Positions 1-7,140 of a stretch of DNA of 10,345 bases are shown here, piece after piece; positions within the stretch are counted from its first letter, which is position 1, and each line of letters starts with the position of its first letter. The notes beneath the pieces are model-generated. The model was not told where the DNA came from and ran no database searches. It saw only the letters and a program-made list of their open reading frames with translations. Source of the DNA: an uncultured Selenomonadaceae bacterium (GTDB lineage Bacteria; Bacillota; Negativicutes; Selenomonadales; Selenomonadaceae); the NCBI GenBank assembly GCA_958415865.1, contig CATYZV010000035.1, forward strand, positions 1 through 10,345. Direction: 5' to 3'. The position numbers and the translations under genes are program-made.

Positions 1-621
1 GGACAGATAATACAAAACAGCAAGCCTACATCGAAAATTTTATATACACATATAACTGTAAATGGCAAGCGTACTGCCATAGCTTTAGACGATTATCCTA
101 ATGCCAAGAAATACCTCTTGCAGCACTATGAACGGCTATCTTCGCGCCGCTATATACAAAAAGCCAATCGAAAGTGGTATGAAATTTGGATTCCTCAAAA
201 CCCTTCTTCATGGAAGCATCGAAAAATCATCTTCAGAGACATAGCGGATAAACCCCAGTTTTGGCTGGATGAAACAGGTGCTATTGTCAATGGAGACTGC
301 TATTGGATCGATATTTTTCCGGAGATTGCACAAGAGCTGATATATTTAGCATTAGCCGTGGCAAACAGCACTTTCATCGAAAAATTCTACGATATAAAAT
401 TCAATACAAAATTATACTCTGGCAAGCGAAGGTACATGACTCAATATGTCAAAGATTTTCCTCTGCCAAACCCTAAGGGCGAATACGCTAGGCAGGCAAT
501 AAATATCGTAAAAAAAATTATAACCGAGAACACACTAGAATGTGCTCTCAGTTATAAAAATGAATTAGATATTCTCGTAGAAAAATGCTTTTCTATTTAT
601 TCATATCAACACTTAAAATGA
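1..621 (+). CDS. C-terminal part of a DNA adenine methyltransferase / type IIG restriction enzyme (TaqI-like specificity domain)
   Basis: The frame is open from the first base, so this is the 3' end of a longer gene; 206 codons and a TGA are visible. The fragment resembles the target-recognition and C-terminal region of Eco57I/TaqI-type N6-adenine methyltransferases. A stretch around visible residues 75-90 (KPQFWLDETGAIVNGDCYWI) is followed by a hydrophobic helix and then SGKRRYMTQYVKDFPLPNP at about 140-158, a typical pattern of these specificity domains. The catalytic NPPY motif and SAM-binding domain would lie upstream, outside the window. Such proteins methylate adenine in a specific DNA site, and some also cut DNA. 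The fragment is visibly richer in A+T than the following genes, which suggests acquisition by transfer. It overlaps the convergent HAD gene by 9 bases. Whether the gene is intact upstream cannot be seen. Confidence 0.72.
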   Translation, partial: GQIIQNSKPTSKILYTHITVNGKRTAIALDDYPNAKKYLLQHYERLSSRRYIQKANRKWYEIWIPQNPSSWKHRKIIFRDIADKPQFWLDETGAIVNGDCYWIDIFPEIAQELIYLALAVANSTFIEKFYDIKFNTKLYSGKRRYMTQYVKDFPLPNPKGEYARQAINIVKKIITENTLECALSYKNELDILVEKCFSIYSYQHLK

Positions 622-1266
622 AACTTTTTCCAGCAGTTCTAGCGGTGATTTTATCAGCACTTTTGCTCCGTTGCCTATTAGTTCATCTTCTTTTCTAAAG
701 CCCCAGAGTACGCCGACGGGCAGCATACCTGCGTTGACGGCTGTCTGCATATCTACGCCGGAGTCGCCGAGGTAAGCGATTTCTTCCGGCTGTAAATTCC
801 AGTTTGCTGCGATGGCTAGGACTTTGCCGGGGTCGGGCTTGCGCTTTAGGCCGGGCTTGTCGCCGATTATCTGGTCAAATTCGATATTGCCGAACAGAAT
901 TTTTACGATTTCTTTTGCTGCTTCGTCGTGTTTGTTGGTGCAGATGGCTATGGGAATCTGTTTTTGCTTCAGCGATAGGAGCAGTTCTTTGATGCCGGGA
1001 TACGGTGCTGTTTTGTCGAGGCTGTGTGCGGCGTATATCTGCTTGAATCTGTCGAGGGCAATGTCCAGCATTTCCTGCTTGTCCTCAGGCAGTGCACGCT
1101 GCATGAGTTTGCGGATGCCGTTGCCGACGCGGTATTTGTAGCTTTCTACATCGTGCTGCGGGAAGCCGTATTCAGCTAATACGGCATTTGCACTGTCGGC
1201 CAAGTCGTCTAAGGAGTTTACGAGTGTGCCATCTAAGTCGAAGATGACGGCTTTATATTTTTTCAT
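613..1266 (-). CDS. gph: HAD-superfamily hydrolase, phosphoglycolate phosphatase type
   Basis: This is a 217-residue haloacid dehalogenase family phosphatase of normal family length. All four HAD motifs are visible: motif I DLDGT with nucleophile Asp10 and acid/base Asp12, motif II Thr110 in AICTNK, motif III Lys143 in KRKPDP, and motif IV GDSGVD (Asp168, Asp172). The helical cap between residues 15 and 85 is the usual Gph/PpaX arrangement. Family knowledge points to hydrolysis of 2-phosphoglycolate or a similar small phosphoester, or of pyrophosphate in PpaX-like members; the substrate cannot be read from sequence. The ATG follows AAGAAGG (1276-1282, minus strand) with a 9-nt spacer. It is the last gene of the rel operon, 22 nt after the preceding small gene, and its stop lies inside the convergent methyltransferase gene. 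No terminator is visible after it. Confidence 0.88.
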   Translation of the reverse strand: MKKYKAVIFDLDGTLVNSLDDLADSANAVLAEYGFPQHDVESYKYRVGNGIRKLMQRALPEDKQEMLDIALDRFKQIYAAHSLDKTAPYPGIKELLLSLKQKQIPIAICTNKHDEAAKEIVKILFGNIEFDQIIGDKPGLKRKPDPGKVLAIAANWNLQPEEIAYLGDSGVDMQTAVNAGMLPVGVLWGFRKEDELIGNGAKVLIKSPLELLEKVSF

Positions 1267-1288
1267 CTGATCAAACCTTCTTTATCTG

Positions 1289-1648
1289 CTATGCGTCATG
1301 GAGCAGTTTTTCCAGCAGCTCGGCTGCTGTTTTTAATTTCCAGGGCTGTGCTTTAAGGACGGGTATTGCCTGCTTGTACTGGTGCAGTGTAGCCATTATT
1401 ATTACGTCGCTCGTCTTTTCACTGAAGTCGGCGCAGTGGCGCGACACGGCTGCTTCGCCGCCTTTGCTCAAAAAGGTCTGTTTCAATATGTTGGCGGCGC
1501 GGCAGTCTATGCCGGTGAGCTTTACGACTTTAAAAACGGCTTTGTCTTTCATGATGGCAGCTCCGGCAGGCGTGGTGTCGATGCGCAGCATCTCCTCGTA
1601 TGCCTGCCGGCTGTCTTTAATAAGCAATTGTGATAGCTGCATCGTCAT
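1289..1648 (-). CDS. Small protein resembling the N-terminal extension of clostridial-type dihydropteroate synthase, here free-standing
   Basis: The product has 119 residues, with no signal peptide or membrane segment. From memory of the family, its pattern matches the roughly 120-residue domain in front of the catalytic barrel in some clostridial and thermophilic dihydropteroate synthases (FolP): an IMKDKAVFKVVKLTG stretch (about 32-46), RAANILKQTFLSKGGEAAVS (about 50-69), and DVIIMATLHQYKQAIPVL (about 81-98), ending in QPWKLKTAAELLEKL. The DHPS barrel itself (NVTPDSFSDGG-type motif) is absent and the reading frame ends cleanly, so this is a separate gene and not a truncated FolP in this window. 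The ATG overlaps the stop of the upstream MBL gene in an ATGA junction and has no good Shine-Dalgarno, so translation is probably coupled. A second ATG lies two codons in. Function is unknown; a folate-linked role would be inference only. Confidence 0.6.
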   Translation of the reverse strand: MTMQLSQLLIKDSRQAYEEMLRIDTTPAGAAIMKDKAVFKVVKLTGIDCRAANILKQTFLSKGGEAAVSRHCADFSEKTSDVIIMATLHQYKQAIPVLKAQPWKLKTAAELLEKLLHDA

Positions 1649-2271
1649 GCCAGATAGGGGTTCGTATTGCGTTCAAAACCGATTTCAGTCGGTCCGCCAT
1701 GGCCGGGATATACTTTTAAGTCAGGATTTAGTACGATGATTTTTTTCTTTAATGCCGTTACCAGCTGGCGCATGGAGCCGCCGGGCAGGTCAGTCCTGCC
1801 TATGGAGCCTTCAAACAGCGAGTCGCCGCTCATCACGACACCTTCACCTACTAAACAGATGCCGCCGGGCGTGTGGCCCGGTGTGTGGATGACTCGGAGC
1901 GAGCAGCTGCCGAATTTGATTTCGTCGCCTTCGTGCAGTATTACGTCAGCAGGCGGAGAAATGATGGTGCGTCCCATGTAGCCGGAAATGGACAGATTCA
2001 GGCCGGGGTCTGTCAGCATCGGAGCATCGTCGGCATGGATGGCGAGTTTTGCGCCGAGTGCACTAACGAGCTGTGCATTAGCTCCGATATGGTCGGCATG
2101 GCCGTGTGTGTTGACGATGTATTTTATTTTTAAATTGAGCTGTTTTACTACGGATAAAATCCTGTCCGCTTCATCGCCCGGATCGACGATTATGCCTTCG
2201 AGCGTCTTTTCATCGTACAGTATATAGCAGTTTTCCATTATAGGACCTACGGTCAATGCTTTTATTTTCAT
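1645..2271 (-). CDS. Metallo-beta-lactamase-fold hydrolase, glyoxalase II-like
   Basis: This is a 208-residue cytoplasmic MBL-fold protein of the short glyoxalase II/YcbL-like type. The binuclear metal site is complete: THGHADH at 55-61 gives His56, His58, Asp60 and His61; then His133 in HTPGHTPGG, Asp150 in SGDSLFEGSIGRTD, and His191 in YPGHGGPT. The SIGRTDLPGG segment after Asp150 is typical of this subgroup. These enzymes hydrolyse thioesters or related small substrates, and the in vivo substrate of this clade is unsettled. The ATG overlaps the TGA of rel (ATGA junction) and also has its own AAGGAGTG ribosome site just inside the rel 3' end. Many Firmicutes place such a gene just after rel, often with dtd (D-aminoacyl-tRNA deacylase) between; no dtd is present here. 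Confidence 0.9.
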   Translation of the reverse strand: MKIKALTVGPIMENCYILYDEKTLEGIIVDPGDEADRILSVVKQLNLKIKYIVNTHGHADHIGANAQLVSALGAKLAIHADDAPMLTDPGLNLSISGYMGRTIISPPADVILHEGDEIKFGSCSLRVIHTPGHTPGGICLVGEGVVMSGDSLFEGSIGRTDLPGGSMRQLVTALKKKIIVLNPDLKVYPGHGGPTEIGFERNTNPYLA

Positions 2272-4505
2272 TGCAAATCACTCCTTGTCTTGCCGGAGCT
2301 GAGAGTGCGGCGCACGCTGTAAACGCCTTTGATGTGGCGCAGCGTGTTCATGAGCTGCTCAGCACGGGCTGTGTTCTTGATGCTGAATGTTATCGAGATT
2401 ATCGCTGTCTTGTTGCTTTCAATGCTGCGCGACAGCACGTTTTCAATATTTATCTTGGCATCGGATATGCGGGCGAGAATTTCCGTCAGTATGCCTTGGC
2501 GGTCATAACAGCCGATTTCTATCGTAACAGGATAGAACTGCTTATCCGTGCCGACATCCCAGTTTACGTCGATTACGCGCATCATATCGTTGCCTTCGCG
2601 CAGCACGTTCGGACAGTCAGCGCGGTGGACTGATACACCGCGGCCGCGAGTGATATAGCCGATTATCTGATCGCCCGGTATCGGGTTGCAGCATTTGGCA
2701 AGATGCACAAGAAAACCGGCTTCGCCTTCGACGAGTATGCCGTGGCTTGCCTTCTGCTTGTTGGGATCGCGCGGCTTGATCTTCTCCAGCATCTGAGTGA
2801 TGTCAGGCGGTGTGATCTCTTGCAGGTCTTTTTTGTAAAAAGCGATAAGCTTGCTCATTATGCTGTTTACAGTCAGCCCGCCATAGCCGATGGTAGCAAA
2901 CATATCGTCCAGATTCTGGATGTTGAGCTTCTTTGCCACCTGCACGAGGCGGTCATTTTTAATGAGGTCTTTGTATTCATAGCCGAGGTGCTTTGCTTCT
3001 AATTCCAGAAGTTCCATGCCGCGCGCCACGTTCTCTTCACGCTTTTGCTTCTTGAACCACTGGCGTATCTTCGTGCGCGTCTGCGAGGAGGCGACGATGT
3101 TGAGCCAGTCCGGGCTGGGGCCGTTGTTCTGCTTATTGGTAACGACGGAAACGACATCGCCGTTTTGCAGCTTGTACTCCAGCGGCACTATCTTGCCGTT
3201 GACCTTGGCACCGACGCAGTGATTGCCGATATCCGTATGGATGTGGTAAGCAAAGTCGATGGGATTGGAGCCTTTCGGCAGATTGATTACGTCGCCGCGC
3301 GGCGTGTAGACGAATACTTCATCGGAGAATATATCTATCTTTAGTGCTTCAAAGTATTCACGCGGGTCGGAGAATTCATCTTGCAGCGTTATCATCTGGC
3401 GCAGCCACGAAAGTTTTTTGTCGTATTCGCTGTTGGCACCGATGCTCTTATTACCCGCTTCTTTGTACTTCCAATGCGCTGCAATGCCGTATTCTGATAC
3501 AGCGTGCATTGCAAATGTGCGAATCTGGATTTCCAGAGGGATGCCGTTGTCAGTTATGACTGTCGTGTGCAGCGACTGGTAGCCGTTCGTCTTGGGCACA
3601 GCGATGTAATCTTTAAATCGTCCCGGCAGCGGCTTCCACATCGCATGGATGATGCCGAGCACAGTGTAGCAGTCGGGAATTGTCTGCACCAGCACGCGTA
3701 CAGCGAGCAGGTCGAATATATCCGAAAGCTCCTTATTGCCCTTTTTCATCTTGCGGTAGATGCTGTAAAAATGCTTGGCGCGGCCCTTTATTTCACCTTT
3801 CAGGTGAACCTTGTCCAATTCTTTTTGAATGCTTTCGATGGCGGCATTGATAAAGCCCTGGCGTTCCTCGCGCTTTTGGTTTACCTTGTCCACGAGATCG
3901 TAATACGTCTCCGGCTCCAGATAGCGCAGGCAGAGATCTTCAAGTTCCCATTTGATGTTGGAAATGCCGAGTCGGTTGGCAAGCGGCGCGTAGACTTCCA
4001 GCGTTTCGCGGGCAATGCGTTTTTGCTTTTCTTCACGCATATACTTTAGCGTGCGCATATTGTGCAGGCGGTCAGCAAGCTTTATCATGATGACGCGGAT
4101 GTCCTTTGCCATAGCCAAAAACATCTTGCGGTACGTTTCCAGCTGCTGGTCTTCCTTCGACTTATACTTCATGCGCCCGAGTTTTGTAACGCCGTCGATG
4201 AGCATAGCAACTTCATCGCCGAACATCTCTTTCATCTGGTCAATCGTGTAGATAGTGTCTTCTACGACATCGTGCAGCAGTGCCGCGGCGATTGTAACGT
4301 CGTCGATGTGCAGCTCCGTCAGTATCATGGCGACGTGCAGCGGATGAGTTATATACTTTTCGCCGGATACGCGTTTTTGCGTGGCGTGAGCTTCGTTGGC
4401 GAGGTTGTAAGCCTTGAGGATAAGCGGAAAATCAGCATTGGGATTGTAGGCCTTTACTGCGTTTATGATATCGTCAATGGAGATATCCATAGTGTCATTT
4501 GTCAT
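2268..4505 (-). CDS. rel: Bifunctional (p)ppGpp synthetase/hydrolase Rel (RelA/SpoT family)
   Basis: Makes (p)ppGpp from ATP and GTP/GDP during starvation and degrades it again, controlling the stringent response. Numbered from the ATG chosen here (745 residues, normal for a long RSH), the order is: HD hydrolase domain with HDVVED at 78-83, synthetase domain with RFKDYIAVPKTNGYQSLHTT at about 296-315 and EIQIRT at 325-330, TGS domain at about 395-455, a helical segment, a zinc-finger-like region with a CC pair (HLAKCCNPIPGD) and HRADC, and a C-terminal ACT domain. The RFKD form with an intact HD motif fits the dual-function Rel enzymes rather than the hydrolase-dead RelA of Gammaproteobacteria. 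The ATG at 4503-4505 follows GGGAG with a 9-nt spacer; a TTG further up (4548-4550) and an ATG five codons down lack comparable sites. First gene of a four-gene operon, overlapping the next by ATGA. Confidence 0.97.
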   Translation of the reverse strand: MTNDTMDISIDDIINAVKAYNPNADFPLILKAYNLANEAHATQKRVSGEKYITHPLHVAMILTELHIDDVTIAAALLHDVVEDTIYTIDQMKEMFGDEVAMLIDGVTKLGRMKYKSKEDQQLETYRKMFLAMAKDIRVIMIKLADRLHNMRTLKYMREEKQKRIARETLEVYAPLANRLGISNIKWELEDLCLRYLEPETYYDLVDKVNQKREERQGFINAAIESIQKELDKVHLKGEIKGRAKHFYSIYRKMKKGNKELSDIFDLLAVRVLVQTIPDCYTVLGIIHAMWKPLPGRFKDYIAVPKTNGYQSLHTTVITDNGIPLEIQIRTFAMHAVSEYGIAAHWKYKEAGNKSIGANSEYDKKLSWLRQMITLQDEFSDPREYFEALKIDIFSDEVFVYTPRGDVINLPKGSNPIDFAYHIHTDIGNHCVGAKVNGKIVPLEYKLQNGDVVSVVTNKQNNGPSPDWLNIVASSQTRTKIRQWFKKQKREENVARGMELLELEAKHLGYEYKDLIKNDRLVQVAKKLNIQNLDDMFATIGYGGLTVNSIMSKLIAFYKKDLQEITPPDITQMLEKIKPRDPNKQKASHGILVEGEAGFLVHLAKCCNPIPGDQIIGYITRGRGVSVHRADCPNVLREGNDMMRVIDVNWDVGTDKQFYPVTIEIGCYDRQGILTEILARISDAKINIENVLSRSIESNKTAIISITFSIKNTARAEQLMNTLRHIKGVYSVRRTLSSGKTRSDLQ

Positions 4506-4608
4506 ATCGTTCAGCTCCCATACAGTAAGATTGCAATCATGCAGATACAAGGATAATTCTCTTTTTTATAGAAAAATGTAAAAATATATTGAAGAAAATT
4601 ATAAAATA

Positions 4609-4637
4609 ATGATAAACTATATATATGACTTAATCAA
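4609..4637 (-). promoter_or_regulatory. Candidate sigma-A promoter of the rel operon, in the AT-rich divergent intergenic region
   Basis: On the minus strand, TTGATT (4632-4637) and TATCAT (4609-4614) are separated by exactly 17 bp, giving 4/6 and 5/6 matches to the vegetative consensus. Transcription would start near 4602 and leave a leader of about 95 nt before the rel ATG. The whole 4506-4696 region is very A+T-rich. A weaker plus-strand candidate for the divergent gene, TTGAAG (4589-4594) with TAAACT (4613-4618) at 18 bp, overlaps this promoter, so the two directions might compete. AT-rich DNA gives such matches easily. Confidence 0.45.
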
Positions 4638-4696
4638 GCTAAATAGATACTTTTCTCAATTTAGTTGATATCTACAATGCAGAAGGTGTGATAAAC

Positions 4697-5173
4697 ATGA
4701 ATTTAAAAGCAGAAAAATTTAAACAGTATTTAGCCGAACAGAACATCAACTACTTCCGAGTAGAAGAATCAGAAGATAGCGACGGCAGCTCCCTGCCGGC
4801 GGAAGATGCAGAAAATACAGCAGAAAAGAAAACGCGCGTTACATTCCATACGTATGTCCGCGTATTCGGACAGAAGCTGCCCAGCGTCGTCATCATTGAT
4901 GACAGTATCTACACCATAATCCGCGTACAGGTCATTCCTGATATAGAATACAGCAAGAATAAAGATTCCTTCCTCAAATGCGTCAATGAAATGAACATCA
5001 CCTATAAGGCTGTCAAATACTACCTAGGTGCTGACAATGCTCTCTACCTTGATATGTACATTCCCAGCAACAACGACGATATCGACGGCGATCTAGTCAT
5101 CAATCTGCTCAGTGCGCTGAACCGCCATCTGGAAAAAGAATATCCGAACTGGATGAAACTGCTCTGGTCCTGA
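4697..5173 (+). CDS. YbjN-like small acidic protein of unknown function
   Basis: The product has 158 residues, is soluble, and lacks a signal peptide and membrane helix. An N-terminal helix (LKAEKFKQYLAEQNINYF) is followed by a low-complexity acidic stretch at about 22-40, alternating beta strands with polar turns (TFHTYVRVFGQKLPSVVIID), a helix (SFLKCVNEMNITYKAVKYYL) and a further beta/helix unit ending in a Trp-rich tail. This layout recalls the YbjN fold (type III secretion chaperone-like), whose members have no settled biochemical role; the resemblance is a judgement of pattern and could be wrong. The start is the ATG at 4697, 10 nt after AGAAGG (4681-4686). An in-frame GTG at 4688 sits almost on that ribosome site and is unlikely. 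It is divergent from rel and seems to be a single-gene unit closed by the hairpin downstream. Confidence 0.6.
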   Translation: MNLKAEKFKQYLAEQNINYFRVEESEDSDGSSLPAEDAENTAEKKTRVTFHTYVRVFGQKLPSVVIIDDSIYTIIRVQVIPDIEYSKNKDSFLKCVNEMNITYKAVKYYLGADNALYLDMYIPSNNDDIDGDLVINLLSALNRHLEKEYPNWMKLLWS

Positions 5174-5209
5174 TCTCATACAGCAAAGATGTATGCTTCA
5201 TTTGCTCCG

Positions 5210-5252
5210 TTGTGCCGATTCATGCCGCTGCCGGCTGTATGAATCGGCACAA
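5210..5252 (+). terminator. Long perfect hairpin after the YbjN-like gene, possible terminator without a U-tract
   Basis: Fourteen bases at 5210-5223 (TTGTGCCGATTCAT) pair perfectly with 5239-5252. The 15-nt loop can itself pair as GCCG/CGGC. A weaker hairpin, AGCAAA (5182-5187) with TTTGCT (5201-5206), lies just upstream. The position, 36 nt after a stop and just before a promoter, fits a terminator, but the following bases (AATTACTTATTG) hold no real T-run. It could instead be an mRNA 3' stabiliser or a protein-binding site. Confidence 0.45.
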
Positions 5253-5259
5253 TTACTTA

Positions 5260-5288
5260 TTGCGACTTACCTGTAATTTTAGTATAAT
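5260..5288 (+). promoter_or_regulatory. Strong candidate sigma-A promoter for rny
   Basis: TTGCGA (5260-5265) and a perfect TATAAT (5283-5288) are separated by 17 bp. Transcription would start around 5295, immediately after the hairpin that closes the previous unit. This is the best vegetative promoter I can see in the window. It lies about 220 nt before the rny start, which implies a long leader. Confidence 0.7.
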
Positions 5289-5294
5289 ATATAA

Positions 5295-5505
5295 GTCTAC
5301 AGACAAATCATAATGTGGATGAGACTGATTCATTTGCGTCAGCCAGAAGATAATGCTCCGACAGCGTCCGTCTTTTGCGCAGCGAAGCGTCAATTCCAGC
5401 TTATATATTCAAAGTATTTGATGAATCTCCGGTGAGAAACAATCAGATAATCGATATCAGAGCGATTGAACAGAAACAGACTCATGAAAATTTTAGAAAA
5501 GGGGG
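5295..5505 (+). other. Long 5' leader of rny containing a possible 40-codon upstream ORF
   Basis: About 210 nt separate the promoter from rny. I compared it by eye with common riboswitch cores (cobalamin, SAM, purine, c-di-GMP, ydaO, glycine, T-box) and saw no match. Small pairings exist: TTGCGC with GCGTCAA (one bulge) near 5375-5393, and AATCG/CGATT at 5449-5467. An ORF from ATG 5313 to TGA 5433-5435 would encode 40 residues beginning MWMRLIHLRQPED. It has no Shine-Dalgarno and may be chance. A second tiny ORF from ATG 5484 (12 codons, [12 protein letters not shown]) overlaps the rny start and stops at 5520-5522. rny mRNA decay or autoregulation through the leader is possible but not shown. 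Confidence 0.5.
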
Positions 5506-5509
5506 GTGA
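5500..5509 (+). promoter_or_regulatory. G-rich ribosome binding site overlapping the rny start
   Basis: The sequence AGGGGGGTGA fits a Shine-Dalgarno (AGGAGGTGA with one G for A), but the only usual in-frame start, GTG 5506-5508, lies inside it and so has no proper spacing. An in-frame TAG at 5494-5496 rules out a start further up. Codons at normal distance are ATT 5512, ATC 5515 and GTT 5518. Either initiation is unusual or the six-G run differs in length in the true sequence. Confidence 0.5.
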
Positions 5510-7050
5510 AGATTATCGTTGAATTAATATTAGCGATAATACTTGCACTAATCATTGGTTTAGGCGTAGGTTATTATTTGCGAAAACATGGTGCAGAATC
5601 AACCATTGGTTCTGCCGAAGTCGAAGCAAAACGAATTATTACTGAAGCAGAAAAACACATTGAAACAAAGAAAAAAGAAGCAACTCTTGAAGCAAAAGAA
5701 GAAATACACAGAATGCGCCAAGAGCTTGACCGGGATACGCGCGAACGCCGCGGCGAACTCTCCCGCCAAGAACGCCGCCTAGTACAGAAAGAAGAAAATC
5801 TCGACCGCAAGCTGGATTCCCTCGACAAAAAAGAAGAAATCCTCTCGCGCAAGGAAAATGAGATCGACAAATCGCAGGCGCGCATCAATTCCATCTACGC
5901 CAAGAAAATGGCAGAACTGGAACGCATTTCAGGGCTGACTACAGAAGATGCCCGCAATATGCTGCTCGCCGATGCCGAAGTAGAGATCAAGCACGATAAA
6001 GCCGTGATGATCAAAGAATACGTACAGCAGGCAAAAGACGAAGCAGAAAAAAAGGCACGCGACATCATCTCGCAGGCAATTCAGCGCTGTGCAGCTGACC
6101 ACGTAGCTGAAACGACCGTATCCGTAGTGGCACTGCCCAATGATGAAATGAAAGGCCGCATCATCGGCCGCGAAGGCCGCAATATCCGTGCTTTGGAAAC
6201 ACTGACCGGCATCGACCTAATCATCGACGATACGCCCGAAGCCGTCATCCTCTCAGGCTTTGACCCGGTGCGCCGTGAAATAGCCCGCATCGCCTTGGAA
6301 AAACTGATAGCCGACGGCAGAATCCATCCGGCTCGCATCGAAGAAATGGTCGAAAAGGCACGCCGCGAAGTAGACCAGCGCATCAAAGAAGCCGGCGAAC
6401 AGGCTTGCTTTGAAACAGGCGTACACGGCCTGCATCCGGAACTTGTAAAACTCCTCGGCCGCTTGAAATACCGTACCAGCTACGGTCAAAACGTACTCAA
6501 CCACTCCATTGAAGTATCACATCTCGCCGGAGTCATGGCAGCTGAACTGGGCGTAGACGTAGCTCTCGCCAAACGCGGCGGTCTATTGCATGACATCGGC
6601 AAGGCAATCGACCATGAAGTCGAAGGCCCGCACGTAACCATCGGAGCAGACCTGGCAAAGAAATACCGCGAATCACCTGAGGTGATCAATGCCATCGCAG
6701 CTCACCACGGCGATGAAGAAGCAAAAAGCGTTGAAGCAGTGCTCGTAGCTGCTGCTGATGCCGTATCCGCAGCCCGTCCGGGAGCAAGACGCGAAAGCCT
6801 TGAATCCTATTTAAAACGCCTCAAGAGCCTCGAAGAAATCGCCGAATCCTTTGAAGGCGTAGAACGTTCCTTTGCTATTCAGGCAGGACGTGAAATCCGT
6901 ATTATGGTGAAGCCGGACAAGATGGATGACGCTTCCACCGTAGCCCTTGCCCACGAAATCACCAAGAAAATCGAAGCTGAACTTGAATATCCGGGTCAGA
7001 TTAAAGTTACCGTGATCAGAGAAACGCGCGTCGTTGATTACGCCAAATAA
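5506..7050 (+). CDS. rny: Ribonuclease Y, membrane-anchored endoribonuclease
   Basis: RNase Y starts mRNA decay by endonucleolytic cleavage at the inner face of the membrane in Firmicutes. At 514 residues it is close to the B. subtilis enzyme (520). An N-terminal membrane helix (about 4-24, ending GVGYYLRK) leads into a long charged coiled coil (about 30-190). Next comes a KH RNA-binding domain with [10 protein letters not shown] at about 217-226, then an HD domain with the metal-binding [10 protein letters not shown] at 362-371, and the conserved end [27 protein letters not shown] and [19 protein letters not shown] are family hallmarks. The GTG start gives a membrane anchor of about the same length as in B. 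subtilis but overlaps the ribosome site. The gene is preceded by its own promoter and long leader and followed by a clear terminator, so it appears to be transcribed alone, with possible read-through into the next genes. Confidence 0.97.
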   Translation: MKIIVELILAIILALIIGLGVGYYLRKHGAESTIGSAEVEAKRIITEAEKHIETKKKEATLEAKEEIHRMRQELDRDTRERRGELSRQERRLVQKEENLDRKLDSLDKKEEILSRKENEIDKSQARINSIYAKKMAELERISGLTTEDARNMLLADAEVEIKHDKAVMIKEYVQQAKDEAEKKARDIISQAIQRCAADHVAETTVSVVALPNDEMKGRIIGREGRNIRALETLTGIDLIIDDTPEAVILSGFDPVRREIARIALEKLIADGRIHPARIEEMVEKARREVDQRIKEAGEQACFETGVHGLHPELVKLLGRLKYRTSYGQNVLNHSIEVSHLAGVMAAELGVDVALAKRGGLLHDIGKAIDHEVEGPHVTIGADLAKKYRESPEVINAIAAHHGDEEAKSVEAVLVAAADAVSAARPGARRESLESYLKRLKSLEEIAESFEGVERSFAIQAGREIRIMVKPDKMDDASTVALAHEITKKIEAELEYPGQIKVTVIRETRVVDYAK

Positions 7051-7067
7051 TCTGCCTAAAATAAGAT

Positions 7068-7111
7068 AAAAACCATTGATATGCTCTTGACGGATATATC
7101 AATGGTTTTTT
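7068..7111 (+). terminator. Intrinsic terminator of rny
   Basis: A 15-bp stem pairs AAAAACCATTGATAT (7068-7082) with 7096-7110 around a 13-nt loop. The right arm ends in six T residues (7106-7111). It begins 17 nt after the rny stop. The outer A-T pairs mean the core stem is about 10 bp and not GC-rich, so some read-through is possible. Confidence 0.85.
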
Positions 7112-7140
7112 AGTACAGACGGCTCTTGCAATCAAAGCTG

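Noticed and set aside
1013..1020. Sequence resembling a Spo0A box (TTTGTCGA)
   Set aside because: It lies within the HAD coding region, away from any promoter, and such a short match is expected by chance.
3504..4049. Long open frame (181 codons) on the plus strand opposite rel
   Set aside because: It is antisense to the synthetase/hydrolase-coding part of rel, with composition expected of a shadow frame, no ribosome site and no recognisable protein.
4062..4556. Another long plus-strand frame opposite the 5' part of rel
   Set aside because: It is fully explained as an antisense shadow of the HD domain and has no start signal.
5295..5505. Known riboswitch or T-box in the rny leader
   Set aside because: None of the conserved cores I know could be found by eye; a covariance-model search would be decisive.
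5574..5894. Minus-strand frame rich in Ser and Arg opposite the rny coiled coil
   Set aside because: The odd composition is what the Glu/Lys/Arg-rich coiled-coil codons give when read backwards.
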